From: Pseudomonas nicosulfuronedens
GTDB lineage: Bacteria > Pseudomonadota > Gammaproteobacteria > Pseudomonadales > Pseudomonadaceae
NCBI RefSeq assembly: GCF_005877905.1
Contig: NZ_SWDV01000031.1
Location: 1-64,000 of the forward strand
DNA: 64,000 nucleotides
Reading direction: 5' to 3'
Shown one piece after another: positions 37,095 to 48,012 of this stretch; the stretch's first letter is position 1; each line of letters starts with the position of its first letter. The notes beneath the pieces are model-generated. The model made no database searches, was not told the origin of the DNA, and saw nothing but the letters and a program-made list of their open reading frames with translations. The translations under genes and the position numbers were made by a program.

Positions 37095-37892
37095 TCAGTC
37101 GTCGCCCAGCGGGCCCATGGCGGTGGTGTTGAAGCCGCCATCGACAAAGAGAATTTCGCCACTGATACCGCTGGCCAGGTCCGAGCAGAGGAAGGCGCCG
37201 GCGTTGCCGACCTCCTCGATGGTCACGTTGCGCCGCAGCGGCGTCTGCCGTTCGTTGGCGGCGAGCATCTTGCGGAAGCTCTTGATGCCCGAGGCGGCGA
37301 GGGTGCGAATCGGGCCGGCGGAGATGGCGTTGACGCGGGTGCCTTCCGGGCCGAGGCTGCCGGCCAGGTAGCGCACGCCGGCTTCCAGGCTGGCCTTTGC
37401 CATGCCCATGACGTTGTAGTTGGGCATCGTGCGTTCGGCGCCCAGGTAGGAAAGGGTGAGCAGGCTGCCGTTGCGGCCCTGCATCAGTTCGCGACCGGCC
37501 TTGGCCAGGGCGACGAAGCTGTAGGCGCTGATGTCGTGGGCGATGCGGAAGCCGTCGCGGGTGGTCACTTCGGTGAAGTCGCCGTCGAGCTGGTCGCCCG
37601 GCGCGAACCCCACCGAGTGGACGATGCAGTCCAGGCCGTCCCACTGTTTCGCCAGTGCGGCGAACACGGCTTCGATGTCCGCATCGCTGGCCACGTCGCA
37701 CGGGAAGCACCGCTCGGCGTTGGAGCCCCAGCTGGCGGCAAACTCCTCGACGCGGCCCTTGAGCTTGTCGTTCTGGTAGGTGAAGGCGAGCTCGGCACCT
37801 TCCCGGTGCATCGCTGCGGCGATGCCGGAGGCGATGGACAGCTTGCTGGCGACACCGACGATCAGTACGCGTTTACCGGCGAGAAATCCCAT
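37095..37892 (-). CDS. fabI: Enoyl-[acyl-carrier-protein] reductase (NADH)
   Basis: FabI performs the last reduction in each fatty acid elongation cycle and is the triclosan target. The 265-residue SDR-type protein has the cofactor segment [14 protein letters not shown] and the FabI triad Tyr149, Tyr159 and Lys166 (in SYLGAE and [10 protein letters not shown]). The AMRGA-like gate regions are intact, so nothing suggests resistance. Only 24 nt separate it from the ABC transporter gene upstream, so it may be partly read from that operon. Confidence 0.97.
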   Translation of the reverse strand: MGFLAGKRVLIVGVASKLSIASGIAAAMHREGAELAFTYQNDKLKGRVEEFAASWGSNAERCFPCDVASDADIEAVFAALAKQWDGLDCIVHSVGFAPGDQLDGDFTEVTTRDGFRIAHDISAYSFVALAKAGRELMQGRNGSLLTLSYLGAERTMPNYNVMGMAKASLEAGVRYLAGSLGPEGTRVNAISAGPIRTLAASGIKSFRKMLAANERQTPLRRNVTIEEVGNAGAFLCSDLASGISGEILFVDGGFNTTAMGPLGDD

Positions 37893-37916
37893 GTCATTGC
37901 TTCCTTGTCTGCTGGG

Positions 37917-39527
37917 TCAGGCTTGCGTGGGCACCATGAAGGCTGCCTCCAGCAGTTGCTGTGTGTAGGCATGCTGTGGCGCGGCGAAGACTTCCTCCGC
38001 CGAACCCTGTTCGACCACCTTGCCGTGGCGGATCACCATCAGCTGGTGACTGAGGGCTTTTACCACCGCGAGGTCGTGGCTGATGAACAGGTAGGTCAGG
38101 TTGTACTTGGCCTGCAACCCGCGTAGCAGCTCGACGACCTGGCGCTGCACGGTGCGGTCCAGCGCCGAGGTTGGTTCGTCCAGCAGGATCAGCGCCGGCT
38201 TGAGCACCAGCGCGCGGGCGATGGCGATGCGCTGCCGCTGGCCCCCGGAAAATTCGTGGGGATAGCGGTGGCGAGTATCCGGGTCGAGCCCTACTTCCTT
38301 GAGCGCCTCGACGATCGCCTGTTCGCGTTCCTCGGGGGTGCCCATGCCATGGATTTCCAGGCCTTCGCCGACAATCTGCCCCACTGACATGCGCGGGCTG
38401 AGGCTGCCGAACGGGTCCTGGAAGACTACCTGCATCTCGCGACGCAGAGGCCTGACTTCCGCCTGGTTCATGCCTTCGATGGCCTGGCCTTCGAAGCGGA
38501 TGCCACCCTGGCTGTTGATCAGCCGGAGGATGGCCAGGCCCAGGGTCGACTTGCCCGAGCCGCTCTCGCCGACGATTCCCAGGGTCTGGCCGCGCGGCAG
38601 GCTGAAGTCGATGCCGTCCACCGCCTTGACGTGGTCGACGGTCTTGCGGAACACGCCTTTCTTGATCGGGAACCACACGCGCAGGTCGTCGACCTCCAGC
38701 AGCGGCTCGCCGGGCTCGTTCTGTGCGGGTCTACCGCTGGGTTCGGCGCCGAGCAATTCGCGCGTGTAGGGGTGCTGTGGGGCCTCGAAGAGGGTTTCGC
38801 AATCGGCCTGCTCGACGATGCAGCCGCGCTTCATCACGCAAACTCGATGGGCGATGCGCCGCACCAGGTTGAGGTCGTGGGTGATCAGCAGCATGGCCAT
38901 GCCCAGACGCTGCTGCAGGTCGCGCAGCAGGTCGAGGATCTTCAGCTGAACCGTGACATCCAGCGCCGTGGTCGGTTCGTCGGCGATCAGCAGCTCCGGC
39001 TCGCAGGCCAGCGCCATGGCGATCATCACCCGCTGCCGTTGGCCGCCGGAAAGCTCGTGCGGGTAGGCCTTGAGGCGGCTGGCGGGATTGGGGATGCCGA
39101 CCAGGTCGAGCAGCTCCAGCGTGCGCTCGCGGGCCTGGTTGCCGTTCATGCCCTTGTGCAACGCGAGCACTTCGCCGATCTGCTTCTCGATGGTGTGCAG
39201 TGGGTTCAGTGAGGTCATGGGTTCCTGGAACACCATGGCGATGCGGTTACCGCGGATGCCGCGCAGCTTGCGCTCGGGCAGCTTGAGCAGGTCCTTGCCG
39301 CCGTACTGGATGCTGCCGGAGGGATGGCTGGCGGTGGGGTAAGGCAGCAGGCGCAGGATGGAGTGCGCGGTGACCGACTTGCCGGAGCCGCTCTCGCCGA
39401 CCAGCGCCAGGGTCTCGCCCTTGCGGATGTCGAAGCTGATGTGCTCGACCGCACGCACTTGTTCGTCGCCGCAGCGGAAATCGACGGACAGGTCGCGGAC
39501 TTCGATGAGGTTCTCGTTCTGGTTCAT
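37917..39527 (-). CDS. nppD: Peptide ABC transporter, tandem ATPase (NppD/YejF type)
   Basis: This single chain with two ATPase domains energises peptide uptake through NppBC. The 536-residue protein has Walker A GESGSGKS near residue 41 and again in the second half, signature motifs LSGGQRQR and FSGGQRQR, and Walker B sequences LLIADEPT and LILLDEPT. The start at 39527 (MNQNEN) has AAGGAAG and follows the nppC stop by 1 nt. The set matches PA1807-PA1811, reported to import peptidyl-nucleoside antibiotics in P. aeruginosa; the symbols are from that work. Confidence 0.9.
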   Translation of the reverse strand: MNQNENLIEVRDLSVDFRCGDEQVRAVEHISFDIRKGETLALVGESGSGKSVTAHSILRLLPYPTASHPSGSIQYGGKDLLKLPERKLRGIRGNRIAMVFQEPMTSLNPLHTIEKQIGEVLALHKGMNGNQARERTLELLDLVGIPNPASRLKAYPHELSGGQRQRVMIAMALACEPELLIADEPTTALDVTVQLKILDLLRDLQQRLGMAMLLITHDLNLVRRIAHRVCVMKRGCIVEQADCETLFEAPQHPYTRELLGAEPSGRPAQNEPGEPLLEVDDLRVWFPIKKGVFRKTVDHVKAVDGIDFSLPRGQTLGIVGESGSGKSTLGLAILRLINSQGGIRFEGQAIEGMNQAEVRPLRREMQVVFQDPFGSLSPRMSVGQIVGEGLEIHGMGTPEEREQAIVEALKEVGLDPDTRHRYPHEFSGGQRQRIAIARALVLKPALILLDEPTSALDRTVQRQVVELLRGLQAKYNLTYLFISHDLAVVKALSHQLMVIRHGKVVEQGSAEEVFAAPQHAYTQQLLEAAFMVPTQA

Positions 39528-39528
39528 G

Positions 39529-40548
39529 TCACTTCCTTGGGTCAAAGGCATCGCGGGCGGCTTCGCCGATGAACACCAGCAGGCTCAGCATCACGGCCAG
39601 CACCATGAAGGCGGTGATGCCCAGCCAGGGCGCCTGCAGATTGGACTTGCCCTGGGCGACCAGCTCGCCCAGCGACGGCGCGCCGGCGGGCAGACCGAAA
39701 CCGAGGAAGTCCAGGGAGGTCAGGGTGCCGATCGCGCCGGTGAGGATGAAGGGCATGAAGGTGAGGGTGGAGATCATCGCGTTGGGCAGGATGTGGCGGA
39801 ACATGATTGCCCCGTTGCGCATGCCCAGGGCGCGCGCGGCGCGCACATATTCCAGGTTGCGGCCACGGAGGAATTCGGCGCGCACCACGTCCACCAGGCT
39901 CATCCAGGAGAACAGCAGCATGATTCCGAGCAGCCACCAGAAGCCCGGCTGCACGAAGCTGGCAAGGATGATCAGCAGGTAGAGCACCGGCAGGCCCGAC
40001 CAGATTTCCAGGAAGCGCTGGCCGAGCAGGTCGATCCAGCCGCCGTAGAAGCCCTGCAGCGCACCCACGGCGACGCCGACGATGGAGCTGAGCACGGTGA
40101 GGATCAGGGCGAACAGCACCGACACGCGGAAGCCGTAGATCACTCGCGCCATGACATCGCGCGCCTGGTCGTCGGTGCCCAGCCAGTTCTCCGCGGTGGG
40201 CGCCGAGGGGGCCGGCACCCGCAGGTCGTAGTTGATGGTGTCGTAGCTGTAGGCGATCGGCGGCCAGAGAATCCAGCCGTCCTTCTGCGCGATCTGCTCG
40301 CGCATGTACGGGCTCTTGTAGTTCGCCTCCATGGGGAACTCACCGCCGAAGGCGGTTTCCGGGTAGCGCTTGACCACCGGGAAGTACCATTCGCCGTCGT
40401 AACGGATCGCCAGCGGCTTGTCGTTGGCGATCAGCTCGGCACCCAGGCTCAGGACGAACAGCGTGAGGAACAGCCAGAGGGACCACCAGCCGCGCTTGTT
40501 GGCCTTGAAACGCGCCCAGCGGCGCTGATTGATGGGAGACAGGCGCAT
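39529..40548 (-). CDS. nppC: Peptide ABC transporter permease (NppC/YejE type)
   Basis: The 339-residue inner-membrane protein has an N-terminal membrane helix, a large periplasmic loop (residues about 55-130) and a C-terminal binding-protein-dependent transport domain. The EAA-type loop reads EYVRAARALGMRNG. This is the OppC/DppC-like partner of the next permease. A GGGAG Shine-Dalgarno precedes ATG 40548. The genes on both sides are within 5 nt. Confidence 0.9.
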   Translation of the reverse strand: MRLSPINQRRWARFKANKRGWWSLWLFLTLFVLSLGAELIANDKPLAIRYDGEWYFPVVKRYPETAFGGEFPMEANYKSPYMREQIAQKDGWILWPPIAYSYDTINYDLRVPAPSAPTAENWLGTDDQARDVMARVIYGFRVSVLFALILTVLSSIVGVAVGALQGFYGGWIDLLGQRFLEIWSGLPVLYLLIILASFVQPGFWWLLGIMLLFSWMSLVDVVRAEFLRGRNLEYVRAARALGMRNGAIMFRHILPNAMISTLTFMPFILTGAIGTLTSLDFLGFGLPAGAPSLGELVAQGKSNLQAPWLGITAFMVLAVMLSLLVFIGEAARDAFDPRK

Positions 40549-40552
40549 CGGA

Positions 40553-41635
40553 TTACTCCCGGTTCTCGAAGTCGATGCGCGGATCGACCAGCGTGTAGAG
40601 GACGTCGCTGACCAGCTTCATGATCAGGCCGAACAGGGTGAAGATGAACAGCGTGCCGAATACCACCGGGTAGTCGCGGTTCAGCGCCGCCTCGAAGCTG
40701 AGCAGGCCCAGTCCGTCGAGGGAGAAAATCACCTCGATCAGCAGCGAACCGGTGAAGAAGATGCCCAGGAGGGCGGAGGGCAGCCCCGCGATGATCAGCA
40801 GCATGGCGTTGCGGAACACATGGCCGTAGAGCACGCGGCGCTCGGTCAGGCCCTTGGCGCGGGCGGTGACCACGTACTGCTTGCCGATCTCGTCGAGGAA
40901 GCTGTTCTTGGTCAGCAGGGTGATGGTGGCGAAGTTGCCGATCACCAGCGCGGTGATGGGCAGCGCCAGGTGCCAGAAGTAGTCGCGGACCTTGCCGCCC
41001 CAGGTCAGCTCGTCGAAGTTGTTGGAGGTCAGCCCGCGCAAGGGGAACCAGTCCCAGTAGCTGCCGCCGGCGAACAGAACCACCAGCAGGATCGCGAAGA
41101 GGAACGCGGGGATGGCGTAGCCGACGATGATTGCCGAGCTGGTCCAGACGTCGAAATGGCTGCCGTGGCGCACCGCCTTGGCGATACCCAGCGGGATCGA
41201 CACCAGGTACATGATCAGCGTGCTCCATAGCCCCAGGGAGATGGACACGGGCAGCTTCTCGACGATCAGGTCGGTGACCTTGGCGTCGCGGAAGAAGCTC
41301 TGGCCGAAGTCCAGATGCACGTAGTTCTTGAGCATGATCCAGAAGCGCTCGGGGGCCGGCTTGTCGAAGCCGTACATCTTCTCGATTTCCTTCACCAGCT
41401 CCGGGTCCAGGCCCTGGGCGCCGCGGTAGTGCGTGCCAGCGGAGGCCACTTCACCGCCGCCGCCGGAGATACGCCCGGTGGCGCCGCCGCTGGCGGCATC
41501 GAAGCCCTCCAGCTTGGCAATCATCTGCTCGACCGGGCCGCCGGGGGCGGCCTGGATGATGATGAAGTTGATCAGCAGGATGCCGAACAGGGTGGGGATG
41601 ATCAGCAGCAAGCGCCGCAGGATGTAGGCCAGCAT
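40553..41635 (-). CDS. nppB: Peptide ABC transporter permease (NppB/YejB type)
   Basis: The 360-residue OppB-like permease has a first membrane helix ([19 protein letters not shown]), the YejB-specific insertion between residues about 45 and 75 rich in Gly, and the EAA loop [17 protein letters not shown]. It pairs with NppC in the membrane pore. Its ATG overlaps the stop of nppA2 by one base, showing translational coupling. Confidence 0.9.
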   Translation of the reverse strand: MLAYILRRLLLIIPTLFGILLINFIIIQAAPGGPVEQMIAKLEGFDAASGGATGRISGGGGEVASAGTHYRGAQGLDPELVKEIEKMYGFDKPAPERFWIMLKNYVHLDFGQSFFRDAKVTDLIVEKLPVSISLGLWSTLIMYLVSIPLGIAKAVRHGSHFDVWTSSAIIVGYAIPAFLFAILLVVLFAGGSYWDWFPLRGLTSNNFDELTWGGKVRDYFWHLALPITALVIGNFATITLLTKNSFLDEIGKQYVVTARAKGLTERRVLYGHVFRNAMLLIIAGLPSALLGIFFTGSLLIEVIFSLDGLGLLSFEAALNRDYPVVFGTLFIFTLFGLIMKLVSDVLYTLVDPRIDFENRE

Positions 41636-43500
41636 CAGTTGGACCCTTGGGCGACGGTGCCGTCAGCCGGCGTTTCGCTCGCGGCCTTGGCATCCGTATG
41701 GGTCGGTACGGCCTTGTCGCGGGCCTGCCACCAGGTCTGCAGGGCGTAGCTGTAGGGCGGCAGTTTTTCCGGGTGGGCGATGCGGTTCCAGTAGGCGATC
41801 CGCCAGTTGCCCAGGTACCAGTTGGGCACCACGTAGTGCCCCCAGAGCAGGGCGCGGTCGAGGGCGCGGGCGTGGCGAACCAGGCTTTCGCGGGAGCCGG
41901 CGTTGATCAGGCCTTCCACCAGGGCGTCGATGCCCGGATCGCGCAGGCCGATGAAATTGCGGCTGCCGGGCTTGTCGGCGCTGCTGGAGTGCCAGAACTC
42001 GCGCTGCTCGTTGCCGGGCGAGCTGGACTGCGGCCAGCTGCTGACGATCATGTCGTAGTCCCGCGAGCGCAGGCGGTTGATGTACTGCGAGACATCGACG
42101 CGGCGCAGCTGCATGTCGATGCCCAGCTCGCCGAGGTTGCGCTTGAACGGCAGCAGCACGCGCTCGAAGTCGGCCTGGGCGAGCATGAACTCGAAGCTCA
42201 GCTGCTTGCCGTCCGGGCCGACCATCTTGTCGTTCTCGATCTTGTAGCCGGCCTCCAGCAGCAGTTGGTAGGCCTTGCGCTTCTGCTCGCGAATGATGCC
42301 GCTGCCGTCGCTGGTGGGCGGTACGTAGACCTGGGTGAAGACTTCTGGCGGCAGCTTGTCGCGCAGCGGCTCGAGGATCTTCAGCTCCTCCGCGTCGGGC
42401 AGCTCCTTGGCGGCCATCTCGGAGTTCTCGAAGTAGCTGCCATCGCGCAGGTAGGAGCTGAAGAACAGCTGCTTGTTGGTCCACTCGAAGTCGAACAGGT
42501 TGGTGATGGCTTCACGCACCCGCGGGTCCTGGAACACCGGGCGGCGGATGTTGAAGGCATAGGCCTGCATGCCCCACGGGTTGCCGTTCACCGGCTCTTC
42601 GCGAACGATGCGGCCGTCGCGCACGGCGGGCGAGTCGTAGGCGGTCGCCCAGTTCTTTGCGATGCGCTCGTCGTTGAAGTCGAACTGCCCGGCCTTGAAG
42701 GCCTCGAGGGCGACGGTGAGATCGCGGTAGGACTCCACCACCACGGCGTCGAAGTTGTTGAAGCCGCGATTCACCGGCAGCTTGTCGCCCCACCAGTCCT
42801 TGACCTTCTCGTAGCGGATCGAACGGCCGGCCTCGACCTTGGCGATCCGGTACGGGCCGCTGCCCAGCGGCGGCTCCATGTTGGTCTTGTTGAAATCGCG
42901 GCTGGCCCACCAGTGCTTGGGCAGGATCGACAGCTGGCCGAGAATCAGCGGCAGCTCGCGGTTATCGCCGTGCTTGAAGTCGAAGCGCACGCGCAGCTTG
43001 TCTTCGGCCACCACCTTGTCGACGTCCGCGTAGTAGTTGCGGTACATCGGGTCGCCGTCCTTCATCAGCGTCTCGAAGGTGAACACCACGTCTTCGGCAG
43101 TGACCGGCGTACCGTCCTGGAAACGCGCCTCGGGGCGCAGGTAGTAGCGGACGAAACGGTGCTCCGGGTCCTTCTCGATCTTCTCGGCGAGCAGGCCGTA
43201 CTCGGTGAAGGGTTCGTCGAGGGAATGGAAGGTGAGGGTGTCGTAGATCAGGTTGATCTGCGGGGCCGAGTTGCCCTTGGCGATGAAGGGGTTGAGGCTG
43301 TCGAAACCGCCGAAATCGGAGAGGCGCAGCGTACCGCCCTTGGGTGCATCCGCATTGACGAAGTCGAAATGCTTGAAGTTCGCCGGGTACTTCGGCGCCT
43401 CGTCATACAGGGTGATGGCGTGCTGCGGCGCGGCCTGCGCACTGCCCAGCAGTCCCAGCAACAGGCCGGCGCAGAGCGCGGCGCGGCGGGGGCTTTTCAT
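41635..43500 (-). CDS. nppA2: Periplasmic peptide-binding protein 2 (SBP family 5)
   Basis: The 621-residue protein has a signal peptide ([23 protein letters not shown]) and an SBP_bac_5 fold with [20 protein letters not shown] and [17 protein letters not shown]. It delivers oligopeptides or peptide-like compounds to NppBCD. The start at 43500 overlaps the stop of nppA1 by 4 nt (ATGA). It is clearly related to nppA1, suggesting ancient duplication with separate specificities. Confidence 0.9.
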   Translation of the reverse strand: MKSPRRAALCAGLLLGLLGSAQAAPQHAITLYDEAPKYPANFKHFDFVNADAPKGGTLRLSDFGGFDSLNPFIAKGNSAPQINLIYDTLTFHSLDEPFTEYGLLAEKIEKDPEHRFVRYYLRPEARFQDGTPVTAEDVVFTFETLMKDGDPMYRNYYADVDKVVAEDKLRVRFDFKHGDNRELPLILGQLSILPKHWWASRDFNKTNMEPPLGSGPYRIAKVEAGRSIRYEKVKDWWGDKLPVNRGFNNFDAVVVESYRDLTVALEAFKAGQFDFNDERIAKNWATAYDSPAVRDGRIVREEPVNGNPWGMQAYAFNIRRPVFQDPRVREAITNLFDFEWTNKQLFFSSYLRDGSYFENSEMAAKELPDAEELKILEPLRDKLPPEVFTQVYVPPTSDGSGIIREQKRKAYQLLLEAGYKIENDKMVGPDGKQLSFEFMLAQADFERVLLPFKRNLGELGIDMQLRRVDVSQYINRLRSRDYDMIVSSWPQSSSPGNEQREFWHSSSADKPGSRNFIGLRDPGIDALVEGLINAGSRESLVRHARALDRALLWGHYVVPNWYLGNWRIAYWNRIAHPEKLPPYSYALQTWWQARDKAVPTHTDAKAASETPADGTVAQGSN

Positions 43501-45326
43501 AGGGTTTTCTCCTGGTCTTTTTGCCACCAGGCTCGCAGACCCAGCGTGTAGGGCGGCGTGGTGACGAAGGCGAAGCGGTTGCGGTACGCCAGTCGGTGCT
43601 TGTTCAGGTACCAGTTTGGAATGCTGTAGTGCTGCCACAGCAGCACCCGGTCCAGGGCGCGCGCCGCCGCTTCCTGCTGGTCGCGGTCGGTGGCGCTGAG
43701 GAGTTTATCGAGCATCGCGTCCACCACGGGGTTGGCGATGCCTGCATAGTTCTTGCTGCCCTTGACCGCCACCTGGCTGGAGTGGAAGTACTGCCATTGT
43801 TCGAGGCCGGGGCTCAGTGTCTGGGGCAGGGTCATCAGAATCATGTCGTAGTCGAACTGGTCCAGACGCTGTTTGTACTGGGCGCGGTCCACGGTGCGCA
43901 AGCTCGCATCGATACCGATGCTGGCGAGGTTCTCGCGATAGGGCTGAAGTATCCGTTCCAGGCTGGGGTTGACCAGCAGGATCTCGAAGCGCAGCTGCTT
44001 GCCGCTGGCATCCAGCAGACGATCGCCAGAGAGTTTCCAGCCGGCTTCGCCCAATAGACCCAAGGCATGGCGCAGGGTTTCCCGCGGAATGCCGGCGCCC
44101 TTGGTCACCGGCACGGTGAAGGGGCGCTTGAACAGCGCTTCGGGCAGTTGCGAGCGGTACGGCGAGAGTAGCAGCCACTCCTGGCCTTGCGGTACGCCGG
44201 TGGCAGCGAGGGTGCTGTTGGGGTAGTAGCTGCTGGCGCGTGCGTAGGCGTCGTTGAACAGCGCGCGATTGGTCCATTCGAAGTCGAACATCATCCCCAG
44301 CGCCTCGCGCAGGCGGCGATCGGCGAAGGTCGCGCGGCGGGTGTTGAGGAAAAGCGCCTGGGTCTGGGTGGGAATCTGGTGGGGGATTTCCACCTTCACC
44401 ACATCACCCCGGCGCACTGCCGGGAAGCGGTAGTTGCTGCGCCAGTTCTTCGCCTGGTGCTCGATGTAGACATCGAACTCGCCGGCCTTGAAGGCTTCGA
44501 AGGCGATGCCGGCGTCACGGTAGAAGTCCACCTCGACCCGGTCGAAGTTGTACTTGCCGCGATTCACCGGCAGGTCCTTGCCCCACCAGTCCTTGACCCG
44601 CTCGAACACCAGGCGGCGCCCCGGCTCCACCTCGGTGATCCGGTACGGGCCGCTGCCCAGCGGTGGCTCGAAGGTGGTGGCCTGGAAGTCGCGGCCTTTC
44701 CAGTAGTGCTGCGGCAGCACCGGCATCTCGCCCAGCCGCAGGATCAGCAGCGGGTTGTCGTGGCGCTTGAAGACGAAGCGGATGCTCTGCGGCGAGAGGA
44801 TGTCGACCCGCTGCACTTCCTGCAGGTTGGTGCGGTACATCGGGTGGCCGTGGTGCAGCAGCGTGCGATAAGAGAACGCCACGTCGTAGGCGGTGATCGG
44901 TTTGCCGTCGTGGAAGCGGGCTTCCGGGCGCAGGTTGAACACTACCCAGCTGCGGTCCTCGGCGTATTCCACGCTGCGGGCGATCAGGCCATAGCTGGAG
45001 GCAGGCTCGTCGCCGGACGGGTCATACAGCCCGGTGCCCACCATCAGCGGCTCATTCAGCTCACTGACGCCGTACTGCAGGAAATCCGCGGTGCTGACCG
45101 GCGGGCTGCCCTTGAAGGTGTAGGGGTTGAGCGTGTCGAAGGTGCCCAGGCCCATCAGCCGCAGCAGGCCGCCCTTGGGCGCCTTGGGGTTGACCCAGTC
45201 GAAATGGTCGAAGCTGGCCGGGTACTTGAGGTCGCCGAACTGGGCGTAGCCATGGCTCTCGGTGATCTGGGCGGAGGCGGGGAGGCCCAGGAAGAGTCCC
45301 AGGAACAGGAGAGACAAGCGACGCAT
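43497..45326 (-). CDS. nppA1: Periplasmic peptide-binding protein 1 (SBP family 5)
   Basis: The 609-residue protein begins with a signal peptide (LLFLGLFLGLPASA). It shares the family pattern PKAPKGGLLRLMGLGTFDTLNPY and ARFHDGKPITAYDVAFS with NppA2. It is the first gene of the nppA1-A2-B-C-D operon. Both binding proteins have the long C-terminal lobe typical of the YejA branch. No promoter was assigned in the 115 nt upstream. Confidence 0.88.
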   Translation of the reverse strand: MRRLSLLFLGLFLGLPASAQITESHGYAQFGDLKYPASFDHFDWVNPKAPKGGLLRLMGLGTFDTLNPYTFKGSPPVSTADFLQYGVSELNEPLMVGTGLYDPSGDEPASSYGLIARSVEYAEDRSWVVFNLRPEARFHDGKPITAYDVAFSYRTLLHHGHPMYRTNLQEVQRVDILSPQSIRFVFKRHDNPLLILRLGEMPVLPQHYWKGRDFQATTFEPPLGSGPYRITEVEPGRRLVFERVKDWWGKDLPVNRGKYNFDRVEVDFYRDAGIAFEAFKAGEFDVYIEHQAKNWRSNYRFPAVRRGDVVKVEIPHQIPTQTQALFLNTRRATFADRRLREALGMMFDFEWTNRALFNDAYARASSYYPNSTLAATGVPQGQEWLLLSPYRSQLPEALFKRPFTVPVTKGAGIPRETLRHALGLLGEAGWKLSGDRLLDASGKQLRFEILLVNPSLERILQPYRENLASIGIDASLRTVDRAQYKQRLDQFDYDMILMTLPQTLSPGLEQWQYFHSSQVAVKGSKNYAGIANPVVDAMLDKLLSATDRDQQEAAARALDRVLLWQHYSIPNWYLNKHRLAYRNRFAFVTTPPYTLGLRAWWQKDQEKTL

Positions 45327-45408
45327 CAGGCGTAGGATCCGATCCCGGCTGGCTGAAGGGGTTAGCGTCGTACAGTAGCAGCTTGTCCTGGCTGCCAGAA
45401 GACATGCA

Positions 45409-45429
45409 GCCGGGGCTGTGCGCCCCGGC
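45409..45429 (-). terminator. GC-rich hairpin after mltD
   Basis: GCCGGGGC TGTGC GCCCCGGC is an 8-bp perfect stem 13 nt behind the mltD stop. No T run follows on the minus strand, so termination would be inefficient or Rho-assisted. Confidence 0.5.
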
Positions 45430-45441
45430 GCATGGTGAGAC

Positions 45442-47052
45442 TCAGCGGCTGGCGGTATCGAGGTACAGGGTGATGGTCTGGCCCGGCTTCAGGGCCTGGC
45501 CACTGCGCGGGTTCCAGCGCTTGATGTGCTGCATCTCGACGTTGAAGCGCTTGGCGATCAGGTACATCGAGTCGCCCTGCTTGACCTTGTAGTAGGTCGC
45601 GGTGTCCTGCTTGGACTTGCTCTTGCTGCTGGAAGCCAGCTGCGTCGCGGCGGCGCTCTGCAGCTTGAGGGTCTGGCCGGGCTTGACGCCATGGCTGTCC
45701 AGGCCGTTCCAGCGCTTGAGGTCCGCCACCTCGACGCCGTTCTTCTTGGCGATGTTCCACAGGGTATCGCCATTCTTCACGGTGTAGCTGCGAGTAGCGA
45801 CGCGGGCGCTGGCGATGGTCTTCGAGCTTTCCACCTGAGCCAGTTGGCGCGGGCTCTCCGGCTCGATGGTCGGACGGCCGGGCTGGCCGGGGATGACCAG
45901 GGTCTGGCCATTGCGCAGGCGGTTGGCGCTCAGGCGGTTGGCGGCCTTGAGTTCGGCCACGCTCAGACGGTAGCGCTGGGCGATGCTGTGCAGGCTATCG
46001 CCTTTGCGTACGCGGTAACGGCCAGTGTTCGATGCCACCAGGGGCTTGACCTGTACCGGTTCCAGGTTTGCGACGCCAGCCTTGAGGGAGTCGGCCTTGG
46101 CCAGCGGCACCAGCAGGTGATGCGGGCCATCCAGGGTCACACCGCGCTTGAAGGCGGGGTTGAGCTGTTGCAGTTCGTCCTGGTCCAGGTCCCCCGCAGC
46201 GGCGACCTGGGAGAGATCCAGGCCCGGCTTGACACGGATCGAGGTGAAGTAGGGCTGGTTGGCGATCGGGCTGAGGTTGATACCGTAGATGGTCGGGGCA
46301 TTCACCAGTTGCGACAGGGCCAGCAGCTTGGGCACGTAGTCCTGGGTTTCCTGCGGCAGTGGCAGGTTCCAGTAGTCGGTGGGCAGGCCGAGGCGCTCGT
46401 TGCGCTCGATCGCGCGGCTGACGGTACCTTCGCCGGCGTTGTAGGCGGCCAGCGCAAGTAGCCAGTCGCCGTTGAACATGTCATGTAGGCGATTCAGGTA
46501 GGTCAGCGCGGCGTTGGTCGACGCGGTGATGTCGCGGCGACCGTCATAGAAGTTGGTCTGGCGCAGGTTGAAGTGCGTACCGGTGCTCGGGATGAACTGC
46601 CACAGGCCTACGGCCTGGGCACGCGACACGGCCATCGGGTTGTACGAGCTCTCGATCATCGGCAGCAGTGCCAGCTCCAGCGGCATGTCGCGCTCTTCCA
46701 GGCGCTCGACGACGTAGTGCATGTACGGCGCACCGCGCTCGCTGGCGTTTTCCAGGAACGACTGGTTGCTCATGAACCACAGGCGCTGGCGCTCGATACG
46801 CGGGTTGGTATTGAGCTGGTCCTGCAGCTGGAAGCCGCCACGCATGCGTTCCCAGATATCGTTCTGGGCCTGGTTCCAGGCCGGGTTGAACTGCACGTCG
46901 ATGGCGCGGGACGCGCTGCGGACCTGGCTGTCGCTGGCGGTCTGCTGGGTCGACTGGCAACCCGCCAGGCCCGCCGCGAGGAGGACAATGGAGACTCGGA
47001 TGGCGCGTGCCAATGCGTCTAGATCGGAGGTCTTTCTGGTCTTGGGCGGCAT
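45442..47052 (-). CDS. mltD: Membrane-bound lytic murein transglycosylase D
   Basis: MltD cleaves peptidoglycan glycan strands from the outer-membrane side. The 536-residue lipoprotein has a lipobox LAGC with Cys32. The SLT domain carries the catalytic Glu134 in MIESSYNP, then AQAVGLWQFIPSTG. Three LysM repeats lie near 345-390, 418-460 and 487-533. The three LysM domains and length are typical for pseudomonads. gloB lies 80 nt upstream on the same strand, the same neighbour as in many gammaproteobacteria. Confidence 0.96.
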   Translation of the reverse strand: MPPKTRKTSDLDALARAIRVSIVLLAAGLAGCQSTQQTASDSQVRSASRAIDVQFNPAWNQAQNDIWERMRGGFQLQDQLNTNPRIERQRLWFMSNQSFLENASERGAPYMHYVVERLEERDMPLELALLPMIESSYNPMAVSRAQAVGLWQFIPSTGTHFNLRQTNFYDGRRDITASTNAALTYLNRLHDMFNGDWLLALAAYNAGEGTVSRAIERNERLGLPTDYWNLPLPQETQDYVPKLLALSQLVNAPTIYGINLSPIANQPYFTSIRVKPGLDLSQVAAAGDLDQDELQQLNPAFKRGVTLDGPHHLLVPLAKADSLKAGVANLEPVQVKPLVASNTGRYRVRKGDSLHSIAQRYRLSVAELKAANRLSANRLRNGQTLVIPGQPGRPTIEPESPRQLAQVESSKTIASARVATRSYTVKNGDTLWNIAKKNGVEVADLKRWNGLDSHGVKPGQTLKLQSAAATQLASSSKSKSKQDTATYYKVKQGDSMYLIAKRFNVEMQHIKRWNPRSGQALKPGQTITLYLDTASR

Positions 47053-47131
47053 TGGCTGATGACTATGTCCGGGGCAAAAATTTCGGCGATTCTAGAAACC
47101 GAGCCTGCCCTGGTCAAGATTTCGCCAGCCC

Positions 47132-47926
47132 TCAGAACTGATCCTTCCAGCGGCGAATGGTCGCAAAGACCTCTTCCGGCGTGCGGATTTGCTGGCCGCT
47201 CCGCTCGTCGGCGACTTTCTTAACGGATGTTTCCGACACGCGAAGGAAAGGATTCGTCGCCCGCTCCAGAGCAATGGAAGAAGGAAGACTGATCTTCCCT
47301 TGTTCGCGCCAGCGACTGACTTCCTCGAAGCGCGCCAGGACCTCGGGATTCTCCGGCTCAACCGCACAGGCGAAGCGCAGGTTGCTCAGGGTGTATTCGT
47401 GGGCGCAGTACACGGCCGTGTGCTCGGGCAGGGCGGCCAGCCGGCTCAGCGAGGCATGCATCTGCGCCGGCGTGCCTTCGAACAGGCGACCGCAACCCGC
47501 GGCGAACAGGGTGTCGCCGCAGAACAGCAAGGGTTGCTCTTCGTCGTCATGGCTGTCTGTTGAGTGGAAATAGGCGATATGCCCGAGGGTGTGGCCCGGA
47601 ACATGGATGACCTCGAACGGCAGGCCGAGCACTTCGACACGGTCGCCGTCTTCGAGCGCCACGTCGCGCCCTGGAATCTTTTCCCCGGCCGGGCCCAGCA
47701 CGCGGGCGCCGGTTTCCGCCTTGAGACGGACGACGCCGCCGACGTGGTCGGCATGGTGGTGGGTAATGATGATGTCGGTCAGCTTCCAGCCAGGATGGGC
47801 CTGTAGCCATTGCTCGACCGGCGCGGCGTCACCCGGGTCGACCACCGCGCATTCGCGGCGGGTCACATCCTGCAACAGCCAGAGGTAGTTGTCGGAAAAG
47901 GCGGGCAGGGCATCTATCTGTATCAT
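47132..47926 (-). CDS. gloB: Hydroxyacylglutathione hydrolase (glyoxalase II)
   Basis: GloB hydrolyses S-lactoylglutathione to lactate and glutathione, the second step of methylglyoxal removal. The 264-residue metallo-beta-lactamase fold has the binuclear metal motif [10 protein letters not shown] (near 55-64), further ligands in HVPGHTLGH and [13 protein letters not shown], and CAHEYT. The start at 47926 ([10 protein letters not shown]) is the conserved one. It is divergent from the methyltransferase gene. Confidence 0.96.
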   Translation of the reverse strand: MIQIDALPAFSDNYLWLLQDVTRRECAVVDPGDAAPVEQWLQAHPGWKLTDIIITHHHADHVGGVVRLKAETGARVLGPAGEKIPGRDVALEDGDRVEVLGLPFEVIHVPGHTLGHIAYFHSTDSHDDEEQPLLFCGDTLFAAGCGRLFEGTPAQMHASLSRLAALPEHTAVYCAHEYTLSNLRFACAVEPENPEVLARFEEVSRWREQGKISLPSSIALERATNPFLRVSETSVKKVADERSGQQIRTPEEVFATIRRWKDQF

Positions 47927-48012
47927 GGGTGGAAAGTCGCCAAGTGGTGGGCATTGGCGCATAGTAGTGCGGATACGCACTTTTGTGTCGCGCTGTCCCA
48001 CAGGGGGTAGTG

